Both the position numbers and the translations under genes were made by a program. From JAITWN01 sp050486285 (lineage in GTDB: Bacteria > Pseudomonadota > Gammaproteobacteria > SZUA-140), in the NCBI GenBank assembly GCA_050486285.1, contig JBJHCZ010000004.1, forward strand, positions 62,001-126,000: a stretch of 64,000 nucleotides of DNA, given 5' to 3'. Positions within the stretch are counted from its first letter, which is position 1, and the number at the start of each line of letters is the position of its first letter. Positions 16,693 through 25,024 of this stretch are shown here, piece after piece. The notes under the pieces are model-generated. The model did no database searches, was not told the origin of the DNA, and worked only from the letters and a program-made list of their open reading frames with translations.

Positions 16693-19149
16693 ATGAGCAA
16701 CAAGCCTGACGCGCGCTCCGTCGTGCTGTGGTACTTCGCGGTGTGCGGCCTGATCGCCCATCTCGTGTTCGCCGCTGTCCTGTGGTACGCGCACGACCGG
16801 CTGGACTTGCAGCCCGCCGATCTGGTTCACAAGCTCAAGGACAGGATCTCCGAGCACTATCCCGCCGTCGCTGTTGCCATCGTCGGTGGAGAAGCGCCCC
16901 GATACCTCGATCATCACTTTGACGGACGCCTTCGCGCGACGCATCCCCGTATCCTTCTACCGGACTTGCGCGACTGGAGCGGTCATGGCCCGCCGGCGCT
17001 GTTCGCCGACCGCGATCGCCAATTCCGCGCGCTCGGTATAGATGCGCCCCCTGCTTGCGGAGGCGATCTGCTCGGACAGACCGCCTGCTGGATCAGCTCC
17101 GGCGATCCCGGCGCCGGCGAAAACCTGCTCAACGCGGCTCGCCGTTTCACGCTGGTCAGTCCACGCGCGAGTGGCGAGTATGGCAATGGCTGGGAACTCG
17201 CGTTCGCCTATGATTTTCTGCGATTCTACCCCGGACTGACCGATGATGACCGCGCGTCCCTTGAGCGCGGGATCGAGAAGGCGCTGATCGAGACCCTGTC
17301 GCTGCTCGATGATCCCTCGCCGTCCCTGTGGCATGGCCGCAGCACGCTCGCGGCGATCGCGTGGTTGTGCGCCGTGGTGCTCGATCCCGTTTCCGACCAA
17401 CGCATCGAATTGCAGAGGCGCGCGCAGGGCCATTTCCTCGACGTGATGCGCGCGTGGAAGATGGTCGAGGCCTGGCCCGAGGGCTACAACTACTGGGTGC
17501 AGAGCCGTGCGTTCCTGCTGGTGCTCGCGGCCTCGGCCTATGTCACGGCGCTTGAGGATGCGCGCCATGCCGCGCAGATCCTCGAGACGTTGCGGCGCGC
17601 CGGCTATTGGCATGTCTACATAACACGTCCCGACAACCTTGCCGAAGGGTTTGGCGACGAGGGTTCCCGCGTCGACCTCAAGGACGAAACCCAGCGGGTC
17701 ATCGATCTCATCGTGCAACTGACCCGGGATCCTGTGCTGGCAGCCTACAGCCGTTATCTCGAGGAGTTGCACGGCAGCGACGGCTACTACAGGGACTACC
17801 GCTGGGGTTACCGCCTGTTCAGGGATCCCGCGCTGTTGCTGCCCGTTACCCGGAATGGCTTGCAGGTATTCGAGGGTTCCCTGCCGCGTGCGGAACTGTT
17901 CGGCCATGGCGCGATGAACATGGCCTATATCCGCTCGGGCTGGGGCGATGACGCCACCTTTATCTCCTTCCGCGCCGGTCATGTCCTTACCCATCACGGT
18001 CATTACGATGCGGGTCATTTCTCTCTGTACAAGGGAAGGCCGTTGGCGGTCAACAGCAGCACCTACGGCCCTTTCACCGGCTCCAACAGGCTTTACTACT
18101 CCATTCGCAGTATCGCCAAGAATACCCTGCTGGTCCTGCGCCCCGGCGAGCGCGTCGTGCCGAACCGGCTGTTTGAGCACAATGTCGCCGATGGCGGCCA
18201 GCGAGTGGTTCTTCCGACCGGGAGCGGTATCCGCAGCGTCGATCACTGGATGGATAACCTCGACCGCGGCCTGCACCTCCGCGCCGGAGTGATCGAGCAC
18301 CATGAGTTGCAGGAAGGCGATTATGTCTATCTGCGCGCGGATCTGACCGATGCTTACAATACTCCGCGTCACGACGAAGGCGGGCGAGGGGGCAAGGTCA
18401 GCCGGGTCGTGCGCGAACTGGTCTATCTGTTCGCCGCGGACAGGCTGCTGGTCCATGACCGCGTCAGCGCGGTCGAGCCTCACTATATCAAGAAATGGCT
18501 GCTGCATTCGGTGCATCGTCCCGACGTGCCGGGGCTGCGGGTGCTCAAGGGTGAGGACGATAACGGTATCCTCGAGAGCCTGGCCGATATCGCGCGGATA
18601 ACGAACGGTTCGGGTCATCTCGTAGTCCAGCGTCTGTTGCCGGCAGATGCCGTCATGCGCATCGTCGGCGGACCCGAGTATCAGTACTACGTCGAGACCG
18701 ATGCCGATGAACGGGTCATGGACGGTTTCAATTTCCGCCAGGGCGCCGCCAACGAGCGCTGGTTCGACGTTGCCAGCTGGCGCCTCGAAATCCAGCCGGA
18801 GGCGGCGACGCGTCGCGACGACAGGTTCCTGGTTGCGCTGTCCCCGGGGCTTGGCAGGGCGCGTAACGAACGCCTGCATCTGCTGCACGACGCCGACAGC
18901 ATTGTGGGGGTATATGACCGCGAACGCGAGACGATCGTCGCATTCGTCGACGGTTCCGCCGCGGGCGGCGCAGGTTTCAGGGTCGAGCAGGGGGCATGGG
19001 CGATACGGCTGTTCGGCTTTCCAGGGGGCAAGCTGGTGGAACTGTATAACAGGGACGAAGTCCTGGTTTGCCAGGCGAGCCAGGCCGGCGCCTGCCGTTT
19101 TGCGCTCACAGATGGACCGGAACGGGAGATCACGGTAAATTGGCGATGA
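16693..19149 (+). CDS. Heparinase II/III-family polysaccharide lyase-like protein, membrane-anchored
   Basis: A protein of 818 residues. One N-terminal hydrophobic helix (about 10-32) anchors or exports it. Residues about 80-400 are the alpha/alpha toroid (GNGWELAFAYDFLRFYPGL, SLWHGRSTLAAIAWL, WPEGYNYWVQSR) and the rest is the heparinase II/III beta-sandwich with HYDAGHFSLYKGRPLAVNSSTYG, where His and Tyr are likely active-site residues. The family cleaves acidic polysaccharides by beta-elimination. In an exopolysaccharide locus the target is probably the cell's own polymer, for trimming or release. The serine protease gene starts inside its stop codon (ATGA), so the two are translationally coupled. 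No convincing ribosome-binding site precedes the start. Confidence 0.8.
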   Translation: MSNKPDARSVVLWYFAVCGLIAHLVFAAVLWYAHDRLDLQPADLVHKLKDRISEHYPAVAVAIVGGEAPRYLDHHFDGRLRATHPRILLPDLRDWSGHGPPALFADRDRQFRALGIDAPPACGGDLLGQTACWISSGDPGAGENLLNAARRFTLVSPRASGEYGNGWELAFAYDFLRFYPGLTDDDRASLERGIEKALIETLSLLDDPSPSLWHGRSTLAAIAWLCAVVLDPVSDQRIELQRRAQGHFLDVMRAWKMVEAWPEGYNYWVQSRAFLLVLAASAYVTALEDARHAAQILETLRRAGYWHVYITRPDNLAEGFGDEGSRVDLKDETQRVIDLIVQLTRDPVLAAYSRYLEELHGSDGYYRDYRWGYRLFRDPALLLPVTRNGLQVFEGSLPRAELFGHGAMNMAYIRSGWGDDATFISFRAGHVLTHHGHYDAGHFSLYKGRPLAVNSSTYGPFTGSNRLYYSIRSIAKNTLLVLRPGERVVPNRLFEHNVADGGQRVVLPTGSGIRSVDHWMDNLDRGLHLRAGVIEHHELQEGDYVYLRADLTDAYNTPRHDEGGRGGKVSRVVRELVYLFAADRLLVHDRVSAVEPHYIKKWLLHSVHRPDVPGLRVLKGEDDNGILESLADIARITNGSGHLVVQRLLPADAVMRIVGGPEYQYYVETDADERVMDGFNFRQGAANERWFDVASWRLEIQPEAATRRDDRFLVALSPGLGRARNERLHLLHDADSIVGVYDRERETIVAFVDGSAAGGAGFRVEQGAWAIRLFGFPGGKLVELYNRDEVLVCQASQAGACRFALTDGPEREITVNWR

Positions 19150-19946
19150 CCGTTTGGCCGTCGCGAGTAACCAGGATGTCATTGTCGAGACTTTTCGCCG
19201 GGCTGTTGCTGTTGCCGGTCGTGGCAACAGGCCACGCTGCCGGGGACTCCCTGGCCGATGTGCTCGACCGCTTGCGGCCTGGTATCGTCGGCATCGCCGT
19301 GGTGGCGCCATTACGGGCCCAGCCGGAACTGCTCGGGACCGGCTTTGTGATCGGCGATGGCCGCCACGTGCTGACCAATGCGCATGTCGTCGATCGGGTC
19401 CTCGATCCCCGTCAGCGCGAGGAATTGATCGTGCTCGTTGGGCGAGGGGCTCAACCTGGGCGGCGGGCGCTCGAAAAAATCGCGATGGACGAACTTCATG
19501 ACCTTGCGCTGCTGCGCATCGACGGCGATCCGTTGCCCGCCCTCCGGCTTGGGGATTCCAGCCGCGTCCGCGAGGGGGAGTCCTACGCCTTTACCGGCTT
19601 CCCGATAGGCAACGTCCTTGGGTTGTATCCCGCCACCCACCGCGCGACGATCTCCGCGATCACCCCGATCGCGGCGCCACTGGACAGGGCCGGCAATCTT
19701 GCGCCGCAAGTGGTTGCCCGCCTCCGTTCCCCGCCGTTCGATATCTTCCAGCTCGACGCTACCGCCTATCCCGGTAACAGCGGGAGTCCCCTGTTCAGCC
19801 CTGAGGATGGTAATGTTGTCGGAATTTTGAACATGGTCTTCGTGAAGGATAGCCGGGAAGCGATGATCGAGCGTCCGAGTGGTATCGCTTATGCCTTGCC
19901 CATCGAATTGGCGAGGCCAATGCTGACCAAGGCCAATCTTCGCTAG
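19146..19946 (+). CDS. Exported trypsin-like (HtrA-type, no PDZ) serine protease
   Basis: A protein of 266 residues from the ATG that overlaps the preceding stop (ATGA); an internal ATG at 19176 gives a tidier signal peptide ending GHA. The chymotrypsin-fold triad is visible: His in LTNAHVVD, Asp in ELHDLALLRI and Ser in GNSGSPLF. No PDZ domain follows, so it differs from DegP/DegS and resembles the stand-alone trypsin-like proteases found in exosortase-A loci. It should act in the periplasm. Coupling to the heparinase-like gene suggests shared expression, perhaps in remodelling of exported surface proteins. Substrate unknown. Confidence 0.85.
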   Translation: MTVWPSRVTRMSLSRLFAGLLLLPVVATGHAAGDSLADVLDRLRPGIVGIAVVAPLRAQPELLGTGFVIGDGRHVLTNAHVVDRVLDPRQREELIVLVGRGAQPGRRALEKIAMDELHDLALLRIDGDPLPALRLGDSSRVREGESYAFTGFPIGNVLGLYPATHRATISAITPIAAPLDRAGNLAPQVVARLRSPPFDIFQLDATAYPGNSGSPLFSPEDGNVVGILNMVFVKDSREAMIERPSGIAYALPIELARPMLTKANLR

Positions 19947-20054
19947 GCGCAAACAGCCCAAGTAACGTCGGATTATTTTACAATTGTTCGCTACCCTTCG
20001 ATATCCGGTTGCTTAACTGGTTGATCTGAAATATAAAATTTTCCCCTCTCTCAG

Positions 20055-20069
20055 TGGCACGAATCATGC
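20055..20069 (+). promoter_or_regulatory. Strong sigma-54 (-24/-12) promoter
   Basis: The sequence TGGCACGAATCATGC has the full -24 element TGGCACG and a -12 GC at 20068-20069, with GG and GC 12 bases apart. Only one T of the consensus -12 TTGC differs. Transcription should start near 20081 and run into the gene at 20244. The 100 bases upstream are AT-rich and contain ACAATTGT and an imperfect CCGGTT/AACTGG inverted repeat that could bind an activator. Sigma-54 control with a dedicated two-component system is known for exosortase-A loci. Confidence 0.8.
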
Positions 20070-20089
20070 CTGTCTGTTTGAGCAGACAG
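20070..20089 (+). repeat. Perfect 7-bp inverted repeat spanning the predicted transcription start
   Basis: CTGTCTG at 20070-20076 and CAGACAG at 20083-20089 are perfect inverted arms with a 6-base spacer. The repeat begins directly after the -12 element and covers the expected start near 20081. It could be a repressor operator or a hairpin at the very 5' end of the mRNA that protects it. Confidence 0.7.
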
Positions 20090-20243
20090 TCTCATGCCCT
20101 CGCAAATGGCGCACGAAACTGGTAAGATTCGCCAATAAAATGACGAATCAATGGCTTGCCCGACAGGATAATGAAGTGAATATATAAATTATTCAGTCGG
20201 TTATGGGGAATCACCGATACAAATCATAATGGCAGGACACGAT

Positions 20244-20912
20244 ATGTCATCGCAATCACAGAACCATGGCACCGAGCCCCGTAGTCGGGAGGCCGTGCCC
20301 CCGCAGATGGGTACCGATTCCGCGCCGGCCGCAGCGGTTTCCGCGGATAGGCGACGTCTGCTCAAGGGTGTCGCAACGGGTTCGGTACTGATGACCGTCG
20401 CCAACCGGCCCGCGATGGGCGCCTGGTGTACGCCCTCGGCATGGGTCTCCGGCAATCTTTCCCAGCCCGACAAGCAGCGGAAGACCTGTGGAGGAAGAAG
20501 CCCGGGCTTCTGGCGTACGCGCGTCGAGCGCTGGCCGTCCAAATACTCGACCGGTACCTGCGCGACGCAGTCCCAGGGCACCTGTACCAGTTACAACGCC
20601 GACGGTACGCCGTTCCACATGACCGTGATCAATGGCGAGGGCAAGCGTGGCGTATTTTACGGGTCTTTCTTCGGGACGCGCACCCTGATGCAGGTGTTGT
20701 GGCTGGAGGGGAGCGGTGATCCCCATCGCCTGGGCATGCACATCATCGCCGCGCTGCTCAATGCGGCCACGGTTCCTGATTACGGGATGAACGAGAACAT
20801 GGTCAAGGAGATCTGGCGCCAGATCTCGATTCAGGGTTTTTACCAGCCCTCGGTCGGCGATCCGATGTACCCGGCGGACGTGGTGATGTTCATTCAGAAC
20901 ACCTTCGAATAA
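20244..20912 (+). CDS. Exported Cys-containing protein with Tat-like signal, SPGYW-type domain; candidate substrate of the HPr-rel-A module
   Basis: A protein of 222 residues from the ATG at 20244, which has AGGA 6 bases upstream; the ATG at 20229 lacks one. The N-terminus has DRRRLLKGVATG followed by a hydrophobic stretch ending AMGA, a twin-arginine-type export signal. The mature part starts AWC and has four cysteines. The region CGGRSPGFWRTRVERWP and later HIIAALLNAATV resembles the secreted-protein domain usually written SPGYWKNHPEAWP...HLIAAKLN. It is the first gene behind the sigma-54 promoter and lies 25 bases before the PqqD-like gene, so it is a reasonable candidate for whatever that module modifies. 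No enzymatic motif was seen. Confidence 0.7.
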   Translation: MSSQSQNHGTEPRSREAVPPQMGTDSAPAAAVSADRRRLLKGVATGSVLMTVANRPAMGAWCTPSAWVSGNLSQPDKQRKTCGGRSPGFWRTRVERWPSKYSTGTCATQSQGTCTSYNADGTPFHMTVINGEGKRGVFYGSFFGTRTLMQVLWLEGSGDPHRLGMHIIAALLNAATVPDYGMNENMVKEIWRQISIQGFYQPSVGDPMYPADVVMFIQNTFE

Positions 20913-20937
20913 AATCCACTCTGGTCCTGCACTGCAC

Positions 20938-21228
20938 ATGAAGCGGTCCGGATCCTGGCGGGTTAACGCCGGTTTCGATCTGCTGTGGCATTCCTGGGGC
21001 GACGAGCATGTCGTGTATCATTGCGGCTCCGGCGATACCCATCTGCTGGATGCGGCGGCGACCGGATTGTTGCGGTATCTCCGTGAGGCACGCGTCGCGA
21101 CCATGGACGATCTCAGCTTGCCGGTCGCGGCCGCCCTCGGGATGCCGGCCGATGAAGCCCTGGAATATACCGGCAACCTGCTCGAGGAGCTGGAGCGATT
21201 GTCCCTGGTGGAACCGAATCCGCGATGA
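20938..21228 (+). CDS. HPr-rel-A system PqqD-family peptide chaperone
   Basis: A protein of 96 residues with the compact PqqD fold. The central strand region WGDEHVVYHCGSGDTHLLDAAATGLLRYL and the C-terminal helix-rich ELERLSLVEP match the PqqD-like members of the HPr-rel-A system. PqqD relatives bind leader or substrate peptides and present them to modifying enzymes. The end overlaps the HprK-related kinase start by four bases (ATGA), and the kinase is followed by the nucleotidyltransferase 2 bases on, so the three are one coupled unit. The bound peptide is not known; the 20244 product is the nearest candidate. Confidence 0.85.
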   Translation: MKRSGSWRVNAGFDLLWHSWGDEHVVYHCGSGDTHLLDAAATGLLRYLREARVATMDDLSLPVAAALGMPADEALEYTGNLLEELERLSLVEPNPR

Positions 21229-22157
21229 GGGTCGGCGAGCTGTCCCCGGCTCAGCTTCAAGGACGTCTTGCGGCTGAAGGCATCGATCTGCGCACCGGAG
21301 GGTTCGTCTGCCGCATACGCTCACCGCTCGACGTCGTTGCCGAAAACCTCTCTCTGCTGTATGCCGATTTCGTTTGCGAAGAACCGCGAGGATTCGCTGA
21401 TTTCCATGTTGCCATCACGCCCCCGCGCGGTCTGCGGCGTTGGTGGCGACCCCAGGTGCTGTTTCGTTTCGATGATCGCGTGCCGTTCAAGCCCTTGCCG
21501 GCGGGCCAGGCGTTTCCGATGATGGAATGGGGGCTGAACTGGTGTATTTCGAATCATGCCCACCGTTATCTGATCCTGCACGCCGGCGTGGTGGAAAGGG
21601 CAGGGGTGGCGCTGGTGCTGCCTGCGCCTCCCGGTTCGGGAAAGAGCACGCTGACAGCTGCGCTGGTGGTTCATGGTTGGCGGCTGTTGTCGGATGAGCT
21701 CGGTCTGGTCGATCCGGTCGATGGCAGACTGCACCCGCTTGCCCGGCCCGTCAATCTGAAAAACAATTCGATCGGCGTCATCCGCGAGCGCGCCCCGGAC
21801 ACCGTGTTCTCGGCGCCGTTTCACGATACCAGCAAGGGCACCGTCGCCCTGATGCGTCCGCCGTCCGACAGCGTCAAGCGCAGCGGCGAAGTGGTCCGTC
21901 CTGCCTGGGTGATCTCCGTGCGTTACGAACCCGGAGCCGCAGCCCGCCTGTCGCCTGTCGGCAAGGGCAAGATGTTCATGCGTGTCGCCGACTGCGCCTT
22001 CAATTATTCCCTGCTTGGCCCTGACGGGTTTGGCATCCTCGGTGCGATGATAGATGCTTGTGATTGTTACGATCTGCACTACAGCCGTCTCGACGAGGCC
22101 ATCGCGATGCTCGATGCACTGGAGCCGCCTTCCCCGACCGGACCGACGGCGGGTTGA
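21225..22157 (+). CDS. HprK-related kinase A
   Basis: A protein of 310 residues. It has the P-loop PAPPGSGKST (133-142) preceded by HRYLILHAGVVERAG, as in HPr serine kinase/phosphorylase C-terminal domains, and a later DELGLVDPVDG that would hold the acidic metal-binding residues. It lacks the N-terminal domain of true HprK and belongs to the HPr-rel-A kinase family named after this resemblance. No HPr gene is nearby, so the target is likely not HPr but a protein or sugar of the exopolysaccharide system. It is coupled by ATGA to the PqqD-like gene and ends 2 bases before the next start. Confidence 0.85.
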   Translation: MRVGELSPAQLQGRLAAEGIDLRTGGFVCRIRSPLDVVAENLSLLYADFVCEEPRGFADFHVAITPPRGLRRWWRPQVLFRFDDRVPFKPLPAGQAFPMMEWGLNWCISNHAHRYLILHAGVVERAGVALVLPAPPGSGKSTLTAALVVHGWRLLSDELGLVDPVDGRLHPLARPVNLKNNSIGVIRERAPDTVFSAPFHDTSKGTVALMRPPSDSVKRSGEVVRPAWVISVRYEPGAAARLSPVGKGKMFMRVADCAFNYSLLGPDGFGILGAMIDACDCYDLHYSRLDEAIAMLDALEPPSPTGPTAG

Positions 22158-22159
22158 GA

Positions 22160-23233
22160 GTGGATTTCCGGGACTGCCTGCTAGTCAGGATCCTGCGCGA
22201 TCCCGTCGGTGCGGGCGAACTGTCGCTCGCGGAGTGGGACCTGCTGATACGTCAGGCGCGGCGCGCGGATCTGCTGGCGAGGCTGCATGTCAGATTCGGA
22301 AAGTCTGCGTTGCTCGATGCTGTGCCGCAGCAGGCCCTTCATCACATGACGGCAGCGCGACGGGTCGCGGACAAGCATGCCCGCATCGTGGCTTGGGAGA
22401 TTGGACAGATCCGTGATGCGATCGCCGACGGCGACATTCCGATTGTGCTGCTCAAGGGGGCGGCTTACATCGCCGCCGGGTTGCCGCCTGCGGCTGGCCG
22501 GCTCTTCTCCGACATAGATATCATGGTGCCGCGACCACTGCTCGGTCGGGTTGAGCAGCGCCTGGTGATGCATGGCTGGGTCAGCGGCAAGCTGAACGCC
22601 TACGATCAGATGTACTACAGGCGCTGGATGCATGAACTTCCTCCGCTGACGCACCGGCGCAGGGAGACGGTGCTCGACGTGCACCACAACATCCTGCCGT
22701 TGACATCACAATATTGCGTCGATCCGGCGCCCTTGTTCGCGTCGTCGCGGGCCGCCGACGCCATTCCGGGAGTACGCGTGCTGTCTCCCGAGGACATGGT
22801 GCTGCACTCCGCCGCGCACCTGTTCTGCGATGGCGAATTCGATCATGCCCTGCGCGATCTCGCGGACCTCGATGATCTGCTCGATCATTTTGGTCGCGAC
22901 GCCGGTTTTCTGCCTGGAGTACACGCGCGTGCCCGTTCTCTGGGGCTGGAGCGCCCGCTGCATTATGCGCTCGAGTACCGCGCCCGCATGTTCGGCAAAT
23001 CGAAAGGCATTGATTCCGCGCAGGCGGGGGGCGACCGTCCCGGACGCCTGCTGGCAGGGTTGATGAATGCCCTGTTCGAGAGGTCCATATTGCCGAACCA
23101 CCCGAGCTGCGATCGCCCGCTGACCAGGCTTGCGCGGGGCGCCCTGTATCTGCGCGGCCATTACCTGCGCATGCCGTGGTACCTGCTGATCCCGCATCTG
23201 CTGCGCAAGAGCTGGCGGAGCGGGGACGGTTAA
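22160..23233 (+). CDS. Nucleotidyltransferase-family protein of the HPr-rel-A cassette
   Basis: A protein of 357 residues. The start is GTG 22160, 2 bases after the kinase stop; a TTG at 22154 that would overlap the stop is an alternative. The N-terminal half contains the minimal nucleotidyltransferase pattern: IPIVLLKGAAYIA, then GRLFSDIDIMV, with the Asp-x-Asp at 118-120, then a beta-hairpin and EDMVLHSAAHLF. This matches the NTP_transf_5 family regularly found as third member of HPr-rel-A cassettes. It probably transfers a nucleotide to a protein or small molecule. It converges on, and overlaps by four bases, the VanZ-like gene. Confidence 0.8.
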   Translation: MDFRDCLLVRILRDPVGAGELSLAEWDLLIRQARRADLLARLHVRFGKSALLDAVPQQALHHMTAARRVADKHARIVAWEIGQIRDAIADGDIPIVLLKGAAYIAAGLPPAAGRLFSDIDIMVPRPLLGRVEQRLVMHGWVSGKLNAYDQMYYRRWMHELPPLTHRRRETVLDVHHNILPLTSQYCVDPAPLFASSRAADAIPGVRVLSPEDMVLHSAAHLFCDGEFDHALRDLADLDDLLDHFGRDAGFLPGVHARARSLGLERPLHYALEYRARMFGKSKGIDSAQAGGDRPGRLLAGLMNALFERSILPNHPSCDRPLTRLARGALYLRGHYLRMPWYLLIPHLLRKSWRSGDG

Positions 23234-23661
23234 CCCCGTGCGCGCCCTGCGAGAAGGCCGCCGCATAGTGCGCCGATAAAATTCAGCAGGACGTCGCTGC
23301 CGCTGGCGTTGCGTCCGGGGACGCTGATCTGGTGCCATTCGAGCAGGGCGCCGTAAATCGTCGCGATCAGGATCGCTGCCACTGCTGCCGCGAAATGCGT
23401 TTTCGCGATCCGGGCGAGCGGCCAGTACAGCGTCCAGGCGAGCAGAGCATGCCCCGGGACATGAAGAATATTGTGGACGACCGGCGGAATAAGAGAGAAT
23501 AACTCCGCAGCGTGGGCAAGAAGCCGCGAAAGCAGTCCGCTGTCCTGCAGGACAGTGGGCTTTTCGCCGGGGACCGACGCGATCGAAAACAGCGCGATCA
23601 TCAAGAGGCAGGGAGCCAGGAATACCCCGATATTCCGCAGTCTGCCGGATATCATGGACAT
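23230..23661 (-). CDS. VanZ-like family membrane protein
   Basis: A protein of 143 residues with about four hydrophobic helices. Motifs are VVHNILHVPGHALLAWTLYW and the C-terminal SGSDVLLNFIGALCGGLLAG, which fit the VanZ-like family (HxxxH helix, then NxxG). The same reading frame stays open much further upstream, to 24600, but that part is antisense to the ATPase gene and is not coding; ATG 23661 starts the recognisable protein. VanZ-like proteins are standard members of exosortase-A loci, with unknown biochemical role. It is divergent from the ATPase and convergent with the nucleotidyltransferase. Confidence 0.75.
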   Translation of the reverse strand: MSMISGRLRNIGVFLAPCLLMIALFSIASVPGEKPTVLQDSGLLSRLLAHAAELFSLIPPVVHNILHVPGHALLAWTLYWPLARIAKTHFAAAVAAILIATIYGALLEWHQISVPGRNASGSDVLLNFIGALCGGLLAGRARG

Positions 23662-23844
23662 TGCCGTGCCGGTCGGGCATTCCCGCGTGACCCGAGGGCC
23701 ATCAGGCAGAATGCGCAAGCGCCTTCGTGCCACGGCGGGTGGGTTGTATGTATACGGATATTCAAGCAAATCGCAGTCCAGGTCGACATATCCGGCGATA
23801 GGGCATACAGCTGAGAGCGGCACGACCGTTACGGAATTCTGGTT

Positions 23845-24828
23845 ATGTACGAATTTTTTTACAAGCTGAAGGATAAACCGTTTCGTCTGAGTCCCGACTG
23901 CCGGTTCTTCTTCGAGAGCCACGTGCACAAGCGCGCGATGGCCTATCTCCGCTATGGCCTGGAACAGCGCGAGGGCTTCATCGTTATTACCGGCGGCATC
24001 GGCACCGGGAAAACCACACTGGTCGAAATGCTGTTCAGGTTGATTCAGCAGGAAAATCTGACGGCAGCAAAGATAGTCACGACGCAGCTCGAGGCTGAGG
24101 ATCTCCTGCGCATGGTCGGCGCGTCGTTCGGCCTTGCTCATGAACAGCTCAGCAAGGCCGGCGTCCTGCAGAATCTGGAGGCCTTTTTTCGCAAGAAGGC
24201 GCAGCAGCGCGAACGCATCCTGCTGGTCATAGATGAAGCCCAGAACATTCCGAAGCGCTCGCTTGAAGAACTGCGGATGTTGTCGAATATCCACGCCGAC
24301 GGCGTCCCCGTTGTGCAGACCTTCCTGCTCGGCCAGGACGAATTCCTCGCGATCCTGCAGGCCCCCGACATGGAGCAACTGCGCCAGCGCGTCATCGCGA
24401 CCTACCGGCTCAAGGCGCTGGACCGGGAGGAGACCCGGGCCTATATCGAGCATCGCCTGAAGTACGTCGGCTGGGGCGGCGACCCGGCCTTCGACGACGA
24501 GGCCTTCGACGAGATCCACGAACAGACCGGCGGCGTGCCGCGCCGGATCAATTCCTTCTGCGACCGCCTGATGCTCTACGGCTACCTGGAGGAATTGCAT
24601 CGCTTCAGCCGCGAGTCGGTCCAGACGGTCGCCACCGAACTGAATACCGAGCTCGATCGCTCGGGCATCGCCTCGGTACCGCTGCGGGGCGAGGCGGGCA
24701 TCGATGACCTGATGACCGAGTCCCTCGATATGCGGGTGTCCGCCCTCGAAGAGCGCCTCGGCGAACTCGAGGATGCCCTGATCCTCGAACGCGCCCGCCT
24801 GCGCGCGATGTACATCAGCAAGAAATGA
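23845..24828 (+). CDS. XrtA/PEP-CTERM system-associated secretion ATPase (ExeA-like AAA)
   Basis: A protein of 327 residues. It begins MYEFFYKLKDKPFRLSPD, the start typical of the exosortase-A locus ATPase, and has Walker A GGIGTGKTTL (50-59), Walker B ILLVIDEAQN (near 125) and a sensor region PRRINSFCDRLML. The C-terminus is a coiled, Glu/Arg-rich segment (ALEERLGELEDALILERARLRAM). ExeA/GspA-like ATPases remodel the envelope or energise assembly of export systems; this subfamily is found only with PEP-CTERM polysaccharide loci. It is the best single marker that the first 25 kb is such a locus. It is followed by a hairpin terminator. Confidence 0.92.
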   Translation: MYEFFYKLKDKPFRLSPDCRFFFESHVHKRAMAYLRYGLEQREGFIVITGGIGTGKTTLVEMLFRLIQQENLTAAKIVTTQLEAEDLLRMVGASFGLAHEQLSKAGVLQNLEAFFRKKAQQRERILLVIDEAQNIPKRSLEELRMLSNIHADGVPVVQTFLLGQDEFLAILQAPDMEQLRQRVIATYRLKALDREETRAYIEHRLKYVGWGGDPAFDDEAFDEIHEQTGGVPRRINSFCDRLMLYGYLEELHRFSRESVQTVATELNTELDRSGIASVPLRGEAGIDDLMTESLDMRVSALEERLGELEDALILERARLRAMYISKK

Positions 24829-24835
24829 CCCCCTC

Positions 24836-24872
24836 CCGGGCCGTCAAGCAGCTGGCCCGGCATGGCTTTTTC
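24836..24872 (+). terminator. Hairpin terminator after the XrtA ATPase gene
   Basis: CCGGGCC at 24836-24842 pairs perfectly with GGCCCGG at 24854-24860 around an 11-base loop, and a run of five T lies at 24867-24871. The spacing of the T run is a little long, so termination may be partial. Confidence 0.6.
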
Positions 24873-25024
24873 CGATATTTTTAACGGCAGGCCGTTATGC
24901 TATCCTGTGGCTTCTGATTTGGGTGGGGATTCCGGGCGCGGGGGCGCGACGCCAGCCGGCGGCCGGAAGCGATAACGACAACAACTTCCTCATAAACGTA
25001 AAAATAATTCGAGCGGGCAGGACT

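Noticed and set aside
16957..19311. Minus-strand open frame of 784 codons opposite the heparinase-like gene
   Set aside because: Antisense shadow without motifs; the plus strand has toroid and sandwich motifs throughout.
23713..23732. Perfect TGGCACG on the minus strand before the VanZ-like gene
   Set aside because: The following TTGC is three bases too far away for sigma-54, which needs fixed spacing.
23662..24600. N-terminal extension of the VanZ-like frame
   Set aside because: It is antisense to the ATPase with its Walker motifs; the VanZ similarity begins only at 23661.
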